64,000 nt of DNA from Bradyrhizobium sp. AUGA SZCCT0283. GTDB taxonomy: Bacteria > Pseudomonadota > Alphaproteobacteria > Rhizobiales > Xanthobacteraceae. The notes below the pieces were generated by a model. It saw only the letters and a program-made list of their open reading frames with translations, had not been told where the DNA came from and searched no databases. Where the stretch lies: NCBI RefSeq assembly GCF_018130385.1, contig NZ_JAFCLU010000009.1:186001-250000 (forward strand). The letters run 5' to 3'. Shown piece after piece: positions 42,698-51,484 of this stretch (within the stretch, counting starts at the first letter, position 1; every line of letters starts with the position of its first letter). A program made the position numbers and the translations under genes.

Positions 42698-45577
42698 ATG
42701 ATTACACGGGCGTTGCGCGCGGCAGGTATTCTCGCGCTCTCATTCATGAGCTGTGAATCAAACGGGTGGAGTCTGAAGACGCATCTTTGGATATCCGATC
42801 AGGTCATTGCTGACGTCATAGACGATTGCAAGATAACCCTGAAACTGCGTGATGGATCGCAGAGAACATATCCAGTACCCGCGGATGCCTGTTCAGCACT
42901 TCGGGCACGGCCGGATCTTTACAGGGCTGGTCATCTCGGCCCGGATGTTTTTCCGGATCCGGTAACCGGCCAGATGACCACGCACCCTGGAATCGAGCAT
43001 GGATGGCTGGCCGAGCGCTGGATGCGCCAGGTCCTTGAGTCTGCGGCGGGCGATGACGAGTTGGCATTCGCGTACGGTTTCTTGGGACACGCGTCCGGAG
43101 ACATTTTCGGGCACACGTTCGTAAACCAGTATGCGGGGGACATCTTCCTGCTCACAGATGGAGAGACAAAGGTAGAACTCCGCCATTTCTCTCTGGAAAA
43201 ATACATTGAGTCAAAAACTCCCGGCCTGTCATTTCCAACCAACGCCGGCGGGATTGGTATTCCGGCAAAATATCTGTCTCAAATACTTATCTATAACGAT
43301 GACGTTTCCAAGCAATATCAGAAACAAGCAATAACATTGCATCTTGCGAGTCTTCAGATAGCCAAGAAGGCGGTCGACGACGTCTCAAGGGAGAGCAGGA
43401 AGATTACGGATCGCTTGGTCGATTTCTACGCCGACTTCTACAAGCTCCAGGCGAAGGAGTTAGCGAAAATTGCATCCTTCGAACGCGAGGTTGAACTGGC
43501 AAAGGCCAGCTTGCGGGCTGCTGAGGCAGAACTGAAGCTGGAAGAGGACGCGCTGGCGCTGGCGCAAAAGGCAGTCGATGAAGCTGAGAAGATCTTGTCC
43601 ACCTACGGCGATCTGATAACCGCGCTAAATTCTCAAATCAGCGACACCCTTAATGCCATATCAGCTGCGGCGGGAACGATCGCGGATCTTTCAAAAGCAA
43701 AACAACGGGCGGTCGATGCGCTGAACGCGGCTAATGCAAATCTTGGACAGATTGTTTGCGACGCCAAGCAGGAATTCTGTAATGACGTTACCAACAACGT
43801 CTGTAGTTGGCTTCGTCTTGGAAAAGTCTGTAAAGATGTCACGAAAACGATTTGCCATGTGGTCGACATCTCCGATCCGCAATGTGGCGCCGCAAAAGCG
43901 GCTGTGAGCGCAGCCGTTGCGCAAGTGAATGCACTCACGTCCCAGCTGGAGCAACAGATCGCTCGGGAAACCCAGCTACAGGCGAAGAAGGCAGCGCTCG
44001 AAGCGGAGAAACTTGAAAAGCAGGCAACCCTTCTGGCGACACAATCAGCTATCGCAGGTCTGCGGGCGACACTTAGCGCTCATAAGGCTTTGGTCGATGC
44101 GAAGCAGGTGCTGGTAGGAAAGGCCAGGGAGTTGGTGGCAGAGGCCGAAAAACGGCTGGAAGAAATCAAGAAAGCTGCGGAGCCGGTTCTGAAGCTCGTC
44201 GATAGCATCGCGGACGTCATGAAAGAGTACAACCTCATCTCATTGATGTTCACGAACTGGCGGGATGGCATCGAGCGGGCAGGCGCGGATTTCATGGATG
44301 CTTCCATGGAAACCGGCTTTGGCATGATGAATGAAGACGGAAACATCATGGAGCACTACAAGAAATGGCTCCAATGTTCGGCTCACGCGTATCTCGGCGT
44401 TCCCTGGCAGTTGCCGTACACCTATTGCACGGTCCAGGACAAGGTCGAAGAAATCAAGGCGGCAATTGATCGGCTGAAAGAGCAGCTGCCCCCGATCGTT
44501 CGATGGCTGCTTGATCCTCTGGCAGATCTCCGCGAAGAGGCAATCAAGGTTGCGAAAAAGGAAGTCTGGAATGCCGCTAAGCACACTGCTGACTTCGTCA
44601 TGGGACCTCCCACCGGCAGGTTCATTGGCATGCTCGCCAGCCAGGAGAAGGCGACGGCGGATGCCGTGCGGGATATCTTCAGGAGTGCTTCGGAATCCGG
44701 AGGAAAGAAACTTGTCACGTTCGACGATGTTATCGCCTTGGTGGATGCTGACATTGGGCTCTCCAATGGAGCGCTTAACCCGGAGACCTTCCACGCGCTG
44801 CGGAACGCCGTGACACTCAGCAAGCTCAGCCTGCTAGACGCCGGTGAACTGAGCCAACTGTTTAAGGACCTGGTAGGTGAATTGCCCACGCAGTACGGGC
44901 CTGAACTTTACGGAGATCAACGGGGAAAGCGCTTCTCGCTGCTGTTCTATGCCGTGCGATCGATCGACGGCAATCATCAGTGGCAGGCCTTCGGGCTGCC
45001 CTATCTGAGAAGCGACGGCAGCCACGGCCCCTCGAACCCAAATCGCCGCCGATATGGCTACAGCTATCACGATAATCACTACGATGGATTCCGCCTCTTC
45101 CAGGATCCGATCGCACGGGAGCGCGTCTTCTTGCAGTTGTTCAGCGGGCCGGTTGAGGGAAGCATGGCGAAAATTCCACAGGCACAGTGGCCTGGTTACA
45201 AGTATCCGGCGTGCGACATTAATCCATTTCCCCGCACCGTGTCAGACCTGGGACAAATCATGCTTTCGGATCCCGCTTGCGTCGCTGCTGTCGCAAGCTT
45301 GGGCGGCCCTGCGCCGAAGGCCCGTGTTACCGCCCATATCAAACCGAAGCCAGCGGACAGAAGCACGGCTGGCAGGAGAAGCAAACCTTCCAGGTTTGTT
45401 ACGGTAAGATGCGCCCCGCATTCAGCGTCGAGCGCCGAAGCGAGAATTACCGTCCGCTTGAGCCGCAACAACTTTTACGCCAATGGAAAGCACATTCCTA
45501 CCTGTTCGTCAGGGCCCAATTGGTGGGGTCCTGGCAACGTCGCAGGATGGTGGCACGTTAGTGAAAGCAACCAATAA
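42698..45577 (+). CDS. Exported zinc-dependent phospholipase C-like protein with long coiled coil
   Basis: A 959-residue protein. The signal peptide (about 1-23) leads to Trp24 in GWSLKTHLWISDQV. In Bacillus cereus PLC the mature N-terminal Trp and the following HLWI His bind zinc, and here Trp24 and His29 take those places. Further ligand candidates are Asp83, His101, and His131/Asp135/His139 in GFLGHASGDIFGHTF. From about 210 to 510 the protein is a long coiled coil with several Cys pairs. A C-terminal domain with YSYHDNHYDGFRLF ends it. The last 80 residues are Arg/Ser-rich. It leads three genes for exported proteins. Confidence 0.65.
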   Translation: MITRALRAAGILALSFMSCESNGWSLKTHLWISDQVIADVIDDCKITLKLRDGSQRTYPVPADACSALRARPDLYRAGHLGPDVFPDPVTGQMTTHPGIEHGWLAERWMRQVLESAAGDDELAFAYGFLGHASGDIFGHTFVNQYAGDIFLLTDGETKVELRHFSLEKYIESKTPGLSFPTNAGGIGIPAKYLSQILIYNDDVSKQYQKQAITLHLASLQIAKKAVDDVSRESRKITDRLVDFYADFYKLQAKELAKIASFEREVELAKASLRAAEAELKLEEDALALAQKAVDEAEKILSTYGDLITALNSQISDTLNAISAAAGTIADLSKAKQRAVDALNAANANLGQIVCDAKQEFCNDVTNNVCSWLRLGKVCKDVTKTICHVVDISDPQCGAAKAAVSAAVAQVNALTSQLEQQIARETQLQAKKAALEAEKLEKQATLLATQSAIAGLRATLSAHKALVDAKQVLVGKARELVAEAEKRLEEIKKAAEPVLKLVDSIADVMKEYNLISLMFTNWRDGIERAGADFMDASMETGFGMMNEDGNIMEHYKKWLQCSAHAYLGVPWQLPYTYCTVQDKVEEIKAAIDRLKEQLPPIVRWLLDPLADLREEAIKVAKKEVWNAAKHTADFVMGPPTGRFIGMLASQEKATADAVRDIFRSASESGGKKLVTFDDVIALVDADIGLSNGALNPETFHALRNAVTLSKLSLLDAGELSQLFKDLVGELPTQYGPELYGDQRGKRFSLLFYAVRSIDGNHQWQAFGLPYLRSDGSHGPSNPNRRRYGYSYHDNHYDGFRLFQDPIARERVFLQLFSGPVEGSMAKIPQAQWPGYKYPACDINPFPRTVSDLGQIMLSDPACVAAVASLGGPAPKARVTAHIKPKPADRSTAGRRSKPSRFVTVRCAPHSASSAEARITVRLSRNNFYANGKHIPTCSSGPNWWGPGNVAGWWHVSESNQ

Positions 45578-45667
45578 CCAACCGCCGGCCGGAGAGTGAA
45601 TGATGCGGCCAGGTTGAGTGAATAACTGCCTCAGTTCTTTGAACACCCCTTTTGATGGAGAAGCGGT

Positions 45668-47635
45668 ATGAGGTCATTTATTGCCGGGCTTTCGCTAATC
45701 GGCTGGTTTCTGGTCCAGGCCGTTTCGAGTAATGCGCAGATTCTTCCGCCCGCGCAGCCTTCACTGCAACCGATTGGAATGCATCCGACGCTGGGACCCA
45801 TGTGCCAAGGACCGTTGGGGCCTGGACGTTGCGAGGACGTTCAGCGGTTTTTGCAAATTGAGCAAATAGCTTCGCAGATTCAACTGCAGCCAATCTCGGT
45901 TGATCCGGCGAACGGCCCGATTTGCATGGGGCCCCTGGGTCCGGGTCCCTGCTTCCAGGTGCGCCACTACCTGGCGATGCAGCAACTCGCCACCCAGCAG
46001 TTTCCACTGCAGCCAATCGGGACTTTGCCGGGAGGGGCGCCGCTTTGCATGGGCCCCCTTGGTCCGGGGCCCTGCGATGCAATACGCAACTACCTGATCC
46101 AGCAGAACCAGGGCACGCCCCCGGTGCAGAACTTTGATCCGGCACGTCCGCAGCTGGTCAACAATGGCAACACCATTCAACCCATGTGCAACGGACCTCT
46201 CGGTCCAACTCCGTGCAATCTGGTCGGCCAAATGAGCCTGGACAGGTCGGGAGGACAGGTCCCGCCACCGGCAACTTTCGGAGTGGCCCCGGGCGCCGAT
46301 CCTCAAAAAACCGCCATTGAATGCGCTCAGCGTGTCGGCCTTGATGTGACGAAGTTTGCTGGTTGCGTAGGCCAGCAGGTTATCCTGCCGCAAAACCAGC
46401 AAAAGGTCCTGGACTGCGCAGTCTCCAGCAGGGACAGCCAGTCTTTCGGAATATGTGCCGCTCCAGCACTTGGTATTCATCTCTCTGACAACCAGCGTGT
46501 CCTCGCGCAATGCGCCATGAAGGCAAACGGTGACCGGACCGCGTTCATAAGCTGCGCGGGTGGCAACTTCGCAAATCGGAACCTCAGTGCAGATGAGCAG
46601 GCGGTATTGAACTGTGCAGCGACAGCAGGAGGCGACGCCGCCCGCTTTGCCAGCTGCTCGGCATCCAGCCTCGCCGAAAAGCTTTCAGGTGACCAGAAAG
46701 TCCTCGCGCGGTGTGCCCTCACATCCAAGGGTGATCGGAATGGCTTCCTTGGTTGTGCAGGGGGAGCTTTCCTCAATCGCAACCTTGGTCCCAAGGAACA
46801 GGCCGTCCTGAATTGCGCCACGACCGCAAACAGCAGCGTGGTTGATTTCGCGGCTTGCTCGGCGCCGCACCTGGGCGTGAAGCTCTCGGAGGACCAGCGC
46901 ATCGTCGCCAATTGCGCGATGAAATCGAACGGTGATCGCAATGGTTTCCTCACATGTGCGGGGGCCAACTTTCTAAACCGCAACCTTGGTCCAAATGAGC
47001 AAGCTGTCCTGAGTTGTGCGGCGAACGCGCAGGGAGATGCCACCAACTTTGCCAGTTGTTCGGTAGGCCAGCTGCTGGGCGGGCAAATGAGCCGTGAACA
47101 ACGGATAGCGGTTGAATGCGCAGCCCAATCCCGGGGAGATATGACGTCGATGGCTACCTGTGCAGGTGCCAACATGTTCAATGCGCAACTCAATCCGGAG
47201 CAGCAGATTGCGGTCCAGTGCGTTGTTTCCACTGGCGGGCAGCCCTATGCAGCGGCCGGATGCATGGCATCGCGTCTTACCATACGCGAGCTTACGAAAT
47301 GCATGACCGACGGTATTGGCGGTAAAGGGTGCTTCGGGGACAACAACGATCTGCTTGGCAACAAGGGCTGGACCGCTCGCACACTCGGTCAAATAGCGGG
47401 GGGCCCTAACTCCGTCATCAGGAATCCCGGCCAAATCTGGGGTGGCGACAATTCATTTGTACGAAATCCCGGCCAAATTTGGGGTGGCGACAATTCCTTC
47501 GTCCGCAATCCCTCGCAGTTTTGGGGTGGTAACAACTCCGTCTTTAATAACCCAGGCCAGTTGCTTCCCCAGGCTCCGCCGCCATTGCAGGTCGGAACTG
47601 TCGGAGGAAAGCGTATCTGCATTCCATGGTGCTAG
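45668..47635 (+). CDS. Exported cysteine-repeat protein
   Basis: A 655-residue exported protein with signal peptide MRSFIAGLSLIGWFLVQAVSS. Three repeat classes are visible. Four units of about 39 residues with consensus QPI-x-P-x(3)-GP-x-C-x-GPLGPGPC lie at residues 32-185. Ten units of about 31-34 residues, each with two Cys (VLxCAxxxxGDxxxFxxCA), lie at about 213-545. Four 14-residue units with NPGQIWGGDNSFVR fill the C-terminal region before the last Cys. I recognise no named family. Disulfide-stapled helical repeats are likely. It follows the PLC-like gene by 90 bases. Confidence 0.7.
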   Translation: MRSFIAGLSLIGWFLVQAVSSNAQILPPAQPSLQPIGMHPTLGPMCQGPLGPGRCEDVQRFLQIEQIASQIQLQPISVDPANGPICMGPLGPGPCFQVRHYLAMQQLATQQFPLQPIGTLPGGAPLCMGPLGPGPCDAIRNYLIQQNQGTPPVQNFDPARPQLVNNGNTIQPMCNGPLGPTPCNLVGQMSLDRSGGQVPPPATFGVAPGADPQKTAIECAQRVGLDVTKFAGCVGQQVILPQNQQKVLDCAVSSRDSQSFGICAAPALGIHLSDNQRVLAQCAMKANGDRTAFISCAGGNFANRNLSADEQAVLNCAATAGGDAARFASCSASSLAEKLSGDQKVLARCALTSKGDRNGFLGCAGGAFLNRNLGPKEQAVLNCATTANSSVVDFAACSAPHLGVKLSEDQRIVANCAMKSNGDRNGFLTCAGANFLNRNLGPNEQAVLSCAANAQGDATNFASCSVGQLLGGQMSREQRIAVECAAQSRGDMTSMATCAGANMFNAQLNPEQQIAVQCVVSTGGQPYAAAGCMASRLTIRELTKCMTDGIGGKGCFGDNNDLLGNKGWTARTLGQIAGGPNSVIRNPGQIWGGDNSFVRNPGQIWGGDNSFVRNPSQFWGGNNSVFNNPGQLLPQAPPPLQVGTVGGKRICIPWC

Positions 47636-47656
47636 GAGGGACAGTCGAGTGAACAG

Positions 47657-48265
47657 ATGTCTCTGAGCAGGAATAGGTTTCTGAAGGTTGCTACAATCCT
47701 TGGCGCCCTTTGTTGCACGCCATCACTCGGCGAAGCGCATGAAAAGGATTTGAGGACGCAGACTGACAGCTGGGGTGAAACTGAAATCAGCTTCTGCACG
47801 CGCCTTAGTCCGGATGCCTTCGGCTTCCCGGGTCACGCATTTGTCGGCTTCAGCGAAAAACCTCGCGGACAAACGCGCGTCTATCGCGCGGTGGGCCATA
47901 CCGTAGCCGCGACGGCGGGAATAGCACCGATCGTATTCACCTATTTCGGAGGGGCCTCGGTTGCCGGTCGGCAAGCAGAGGAGCGCTATTCTCACATGAA
48001 ACAAGCATGCCTGACGGTTGGGGTCGACCGAGCAGTGTATCAGAGGGCACTCTCGGCCGCGAAGCCGACTCTCACGGTCTTGGGCATCCCGGATACTGTT
48101 GCGGCTTCCTTAGAGCGATACTCGCTTAATGAAAATGACTGCATCGATTTTACGATGAAAGTAGCTCAACAACTCAGATCTGCCGGGCTGTCAGTTCCTG
48201 CGCGAACTGCAACAGACACGCCAGCTGCATACATTGCGAAGTTGATTAATGCGAACCCTAGCTAA
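47657..48265 (+). CDS. Exported permuted papain-like (NlpC/P60-type) protein
   Basis: A 202-residue protein with signal peptide (FLKVATILGALCCTPSLGEA). Circularly permuted papain-like enzymes (YiiX/DUF4105/LRAT groups) have an early His and a late Cys. Here these are His60 in GFPGHAFVGF and Cys162 in NENDCIDFTMK. Targets of such enzymes are peptidoglycan peptides, lipids or amides, and I cannot choose. It follows the Cys-repeat gene by 21 bases, so the two are probably translated from one transcript. Confidence 0.62.
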   Translation: MSLSRNRFLKVATILGALCCTPSLGEAHEKDLRTQTDSWGETEISFCTRLSPDAFGFPGHAFVGFSEKPRGQTRVYRAVGHTVAATAGIAPIVFTYFGGASVAGRQAEERYSHMKQACLTVGVDRAVYQRALSAAKPTLTVLGIPDTVAASLERYSLNENDCIDFTMKVAQQLRSAGLSVPARTATDTPAAYIAKLINANPS

Positions 48266-48409
48266 CCGCTACCGGAAGGCCAAGGGAGAGTGGCGGGGCG
48301 CTGAGGCTCCGACTGAGGGACGAGAGAATGTGTCCCGGAGGTCGATTAGTTGAGCTTCACGCCTTCACACGATGCTAGCTTGGATGCTGAGTATGGGAGC
48401 AATCCAGCG

Positions 48410-49014
48410 TTACTGGGTCTCGAGGATGAGTGCCTTTACGATCTCGATTGATGTGCCTTCAAACAAGGCCCTGGAGCGTCTCCAATGGGTGGCAATGCCT
48501 GCCAGCTTGACTGGCTCGGCGGGATGTATCGCAAGGATGGTTGACGGAACCGAGAAAATAGCACCGCCGCTCATGCCGTACGGGTCTGGCGCGGAAATTT
48601 GACCACGCACTCCAGCGCGCACGTTCTTGTGCTTCTCGAACTTCACGGCGATACGTCCGTGTCCCTCCTGGGTGACCATGTTCGCGATTGAGCCAGCTTC
48701 GGTCTTCAACAACGTTCTTTCCGGAGATACTTGGAAGCAGTCGCCGGGAAGCCTACGATTGCAGCGTACTGTCGGTTCTGCGCGTAGCGAGCCGGACGAA
48801 AATCGTTCTCAGTGAGAATCGGATATTTCGCCGTCGCTTGTTTTTGCTCGTCGCTCAGGCGCAAGACCGCAACATCGTGGGTCTTTGCGACATGAAAGTC
48901 GCCCTGCAGCTCGACCGGAACGCCATCGGTGTTGAAGTACTGCAAGTTCGCATGATCCTCGAGGACATGGTTCGCCGTGACCAAATAGGACGCACCATTA
49001 ATCTGCACGAGCAC
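48410..49014 (-). pseudogene. Frameshifted trypsin-like serine protease
   Basis: Two minus-strand frames abut near 48710. The upstream one holds the His and Asp of the triad (LVTANHVLEDH and THDVAVLRLS). The downstream one holds the Ser (PYGMSGGAIFSVP). The first ends ...KYLRKERC and stops, while the second continues the domain, so a single-base change separates the halves. The 5' end extends a little beyond 49014 (ASVGSAVLVQINGASYLV), where the start codon is unclear. If the frameshift is real the protein is inactive. Confidence 0.75.
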
Positions 49015-49214
49015 AGCACTGCCGACGCTTGCAGGGATTTGGGTGTCTCTGGCGCTATGAGAGGAATGACAGCATGGTGCAGCTTCTCGACCTGGGTGTC
49101 AAAGAGACGCTGAAAGACTTGACCTATCGGGATTCCAAAGGAAATTCGAAACAGCCTGCGATCACTATTTGGCTCCGATGCGCTGATCTAATCCTCGAGA
49201 GACGCGATGCTGAA

Positions 49215-50060
49215 TTACTTTGCCGATATGAGCTTGGCCCACAATTGGACGGCTTCCTCCGACGCTTCGACTGCGACCAAGCGCGCGTGGATTCGTTCTG
49301 TCGCGAGGTTGGCAGCAATAGGTTGTGGTTTCTCGCTCCAGAAGAGCACTTGCTCGATGAATGCTTCCCACCCGTGGAAAAGCGTGAGGCCGATGCCGAA
49401 GCTTGCAGCCCATGCTTCAAGGGCGGCCCTGTCCAGGGCTTGCTGACCTTCGTTGACCATGACGACCGCCGCCTCGCGGACGCCCACGTCGATGCACTTT
49501 TTGCCGAAGATCTGCACGTCGCTCGCGCTAACGGGCTTGTCCCGTACCTCGAAAGCTTTCTCCCAAACTTGCGGGTCTGAGGTGGACCGGATGCACACGT
49601 CGCCGGGATAATGGCGGCTCGGATCGTTGATTCTTCCGCTTTCTACGCGCTCGGTCCCGGCAAAGACATCGAGCAGGCCAGCAACGATGGCCTGGGCACG
49701 ACGGCCATCCCAACCTAGCTCGCGCAGCTTCTCTTGTGCAATCTCGTCCCGCGCGACATTCCGCTCAAGCTTGGGCAGCCAATAATTTTGGTTAGTCTGC
49801 GGGCGCTTGTTCCCAAGCTTGCAGTGATGTTGGTGCCAGAAGCACCCATGCACGAAGATCACCTTTTGCGGTCGAGCAAAGCAAAGATCAGGGGTTCCCG
49901 GCAAATCCGCTCTATGAAGGCGGTAACAATAGCCTAGCTCGTAGGCTAGGCGACGCACAGTCATCTCTGGGCGAGTGTTCTTCTTTCGGATAGCACTCAT
50001 TCTCCTGCTAACAACGGCCGGCACGCTCGGAGAAGGTTGCTTTCTAGAACGGGTCGGCAT
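49215..50060 (-). CDS. Vsr endonuclease / SacI-family restriction endonuclease fusion
   Basis: A 281-residue chimera. Residues 21-117 are a very-short-patch repair-type nuclease: MSAIRKKNTRPEMTVRRLAYELG, then PGTPDLCFARPQKVIFVHG, then CFWHQHHC. It stops short of the family's last strand. From about residue 118 (DGRRAQAIVAGLLDVFAGTE) it continues as the C-terminal half of a SacI-type restriction endonuclease, with RINDPSRHYPGDVCIRS and FEVRDKPVSASDVQIFGKKC. The join near 49709 looks like a deletion between two adjacent genes. No cognate methylase is present. ATG 50060 follows the gajB stop by 8 bases. Confidence 0.72.
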   Translation of the reverse strand: MPTRSRKQPSPSVPAVVSRRMSAIRKKNTRPEMTVRRLAYELGYCYRLHRADLPGTPDLCFARPQKVIFVHGCFWHQHHCKLGNKRPQTNQNYWLPKLERNVARDEIAQEKLRELGWDGRRAQAIVAGLLDVFAGTERVESGRINDPSRHYPGDVCIRSTSDPQVWEKAFEVRDKPVSASDVQIFGKKCIDVGVREAAVVMVNEGQQALDRAALEAWAASFGIGLTLFHGWEAFIEQVLFWSEKPQPIAANLATERIHARLVAVEASEEAVQLWAKLISAK

Positions 50061-50068
50061 CTTTGGCG

Positions 50069-51484
50069 CTACGAGGGCTTTAGCACATTGCTGCCTGAGC
50101 AAATGACCAAGCGGCGGCTGCCCCTCGTCATCGCTACGTATAAATTGCGGCGGTTTAGGTCTGCTGCGTTGAGGATAACCGAGACGTCCGCCTCCAGACC
50201 CTTGAGCAAAAGGGTGCTGCCCACTGCTCTGCGGGGAAGTGGACGCCCGAGCGCGCGTGATTGCTCTCTTACCGTCACTGCAGCCTCCTGGAAGCTCGGT
50301 CCGCCCTGGGCCTCAGCCATCTGTAAGGCCCGGATGCAACCTCTTAGAATTCCAGGGCGGTGGCTTCGCACGCCAGCCTGCTCACCCATGGCGCCGAGCA
50401 ACTCACGCACCCCTGCGAAGGTGGGATTTTCTGAGAAGCGAATGGCAGCGCCCTCCAAGTCGGAGGCTGGCTTCCGATTTCTTTCAGTCTTCAGGGTCTC
50501 AACGCGTTTGAGCAAGCCGGTGCCACCAACGTTTGTCATCACGTCCTCGGCAAAGTCGACCACCTGGTCGAGCGCCTTAGTCGACTTCAGGTCAAGCGTA
50601 CGCGCAAAGCTTACAAGATCCCGAAGATCCACGCTTTCGACAGCTGTGGCGCCTGGGGTCTGACTTGCGAACTGGCGCTGCGCCTGAGGACTTGTGCTTT
50701 CGCCGATTATCAAAACGGAGCCATTTTCATTGGGCGCCTTTGTTCGACAAGCTGCCAGCCTGCGCTCATGTGCATCCTTGCCACTAGTGTTTATCCAGGA
50801 AACATTGGCATGGACCTTAGACAAATCGATGGTATTACCTGCCAACAGCTCCTTCCGCACGTCCAGTAGCCACTGGCCAAATCCTTCCTCACCGGCGTTT
50901 TTCCATCTCCAAGGAGTCGAAAGCTCGCCCGCCAGCGGGAAATGCTTGCAGACGTGCTCATCCCAATCGGCGAGCTTCCCCTGAAAATCGAAGATTGCCT
51001 GCATGGGATCGCCGAGGACGCAAGTCGGGAATGCCGGTGCCATGTAGTAGACGATGGCGTGCTGCGGGATATTGCAGTCCTGATACTCGTCGACGAACAG
51101 TCTGCTGTAAGTGGAGGCGATAACATCAAGGCCGTGCCCGGCCTTGAGCATTCGGGCGGCGGCTACGCGAATATTCGGGTAGTCGGTTTTCGGGTTTTCG
51201 AGCTTGAGAATTTTCGGATCGGCGTCGCTTCGTTTCGGAAAGGTTGAGATAAGGCGCATGGCCCATCCGTCAATCGTGGAAAGGCGATAGGCATTGGTGG
51301 GCACGCCTGCTTTCTCCAGCCGACCACGTAAGGCTGCTACACCAGCATTCGTGTGGGTGAGCACGAGGATCGGCTTTGAAGGCTTCTCCCTGATTATCGC
51401 ATCTGCGATCAGGTGGGTCTTACCGCAGCCTGCAGGCGCGGTTACCGTCCCTCGCTTTACCTCAAGAAGATTGATGCCGGTCAT
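50069..51484 (-). CDS. gajB: UvrD-like helicase, Gabija GajB-type
   Basis: A 471-residue superfamily 1 helicase with Walker A TAPAGCGKTHLI, motif II LFVDEYQDC, motif III LGDPMQAIFDFQG and motif VI NLYVAMTRGSRRLVI. In Gabija systems GajB is thought to sense DNA ends or unwound DNA and to activate GajA nuclease. Here its start overlaps the GajA stop as TGATG, so the pair is coupled. Length and motif order fit GajB. The Vsr/SacI gene follows 8 bases after its stop. Confidence 0.83.
   Translation of the reverse strand: MTGINLLEVKRGTVTAPAGCGKTHLIADAIIREKPSKPILVLTHTNAGVAALRGRLEKAGVPTNAYRLSTIDGWAMRLISTFPKRSDADPKILKLENPKTDYPNIRVAAARMLKAGHGLDVIASTYSRLFVDEYQDCNIPQHAIVYYMAPAFPTCVLGDPMQAIFDFQGKLADWDEHVCKHFPLAGELSTPWRWKNAGEEGFGQWLLDVRKELLAGNTIDLSKVHANVSWINTSGKDAHERRLAACRTKAPNENGSVLIIGESTSPQAQRQFASQTPGATAVESVDLRDLVSFARTLDLKSTKALDQVVDFAEDVMTNVGGTGLLKRVETLKTERNRKPASDLEGAAIRFSENPTFAGVRELLGAMGEQAGVRSHRPGILRGCIRALQMAEAQGGPSFQEAAVTVREQSRALGRPLPRRAVGSTLLLKGLEADVSVILNAADLNRRNLYVAMTRGSRRLVICSGSNVLKPS

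Noticed and set aside
49029..49580. 183-residue plus-strand frame opposite the Vsr/SacI gene
   Set aside because: Shadow of the minus-strand gene, whose family residues are clear.
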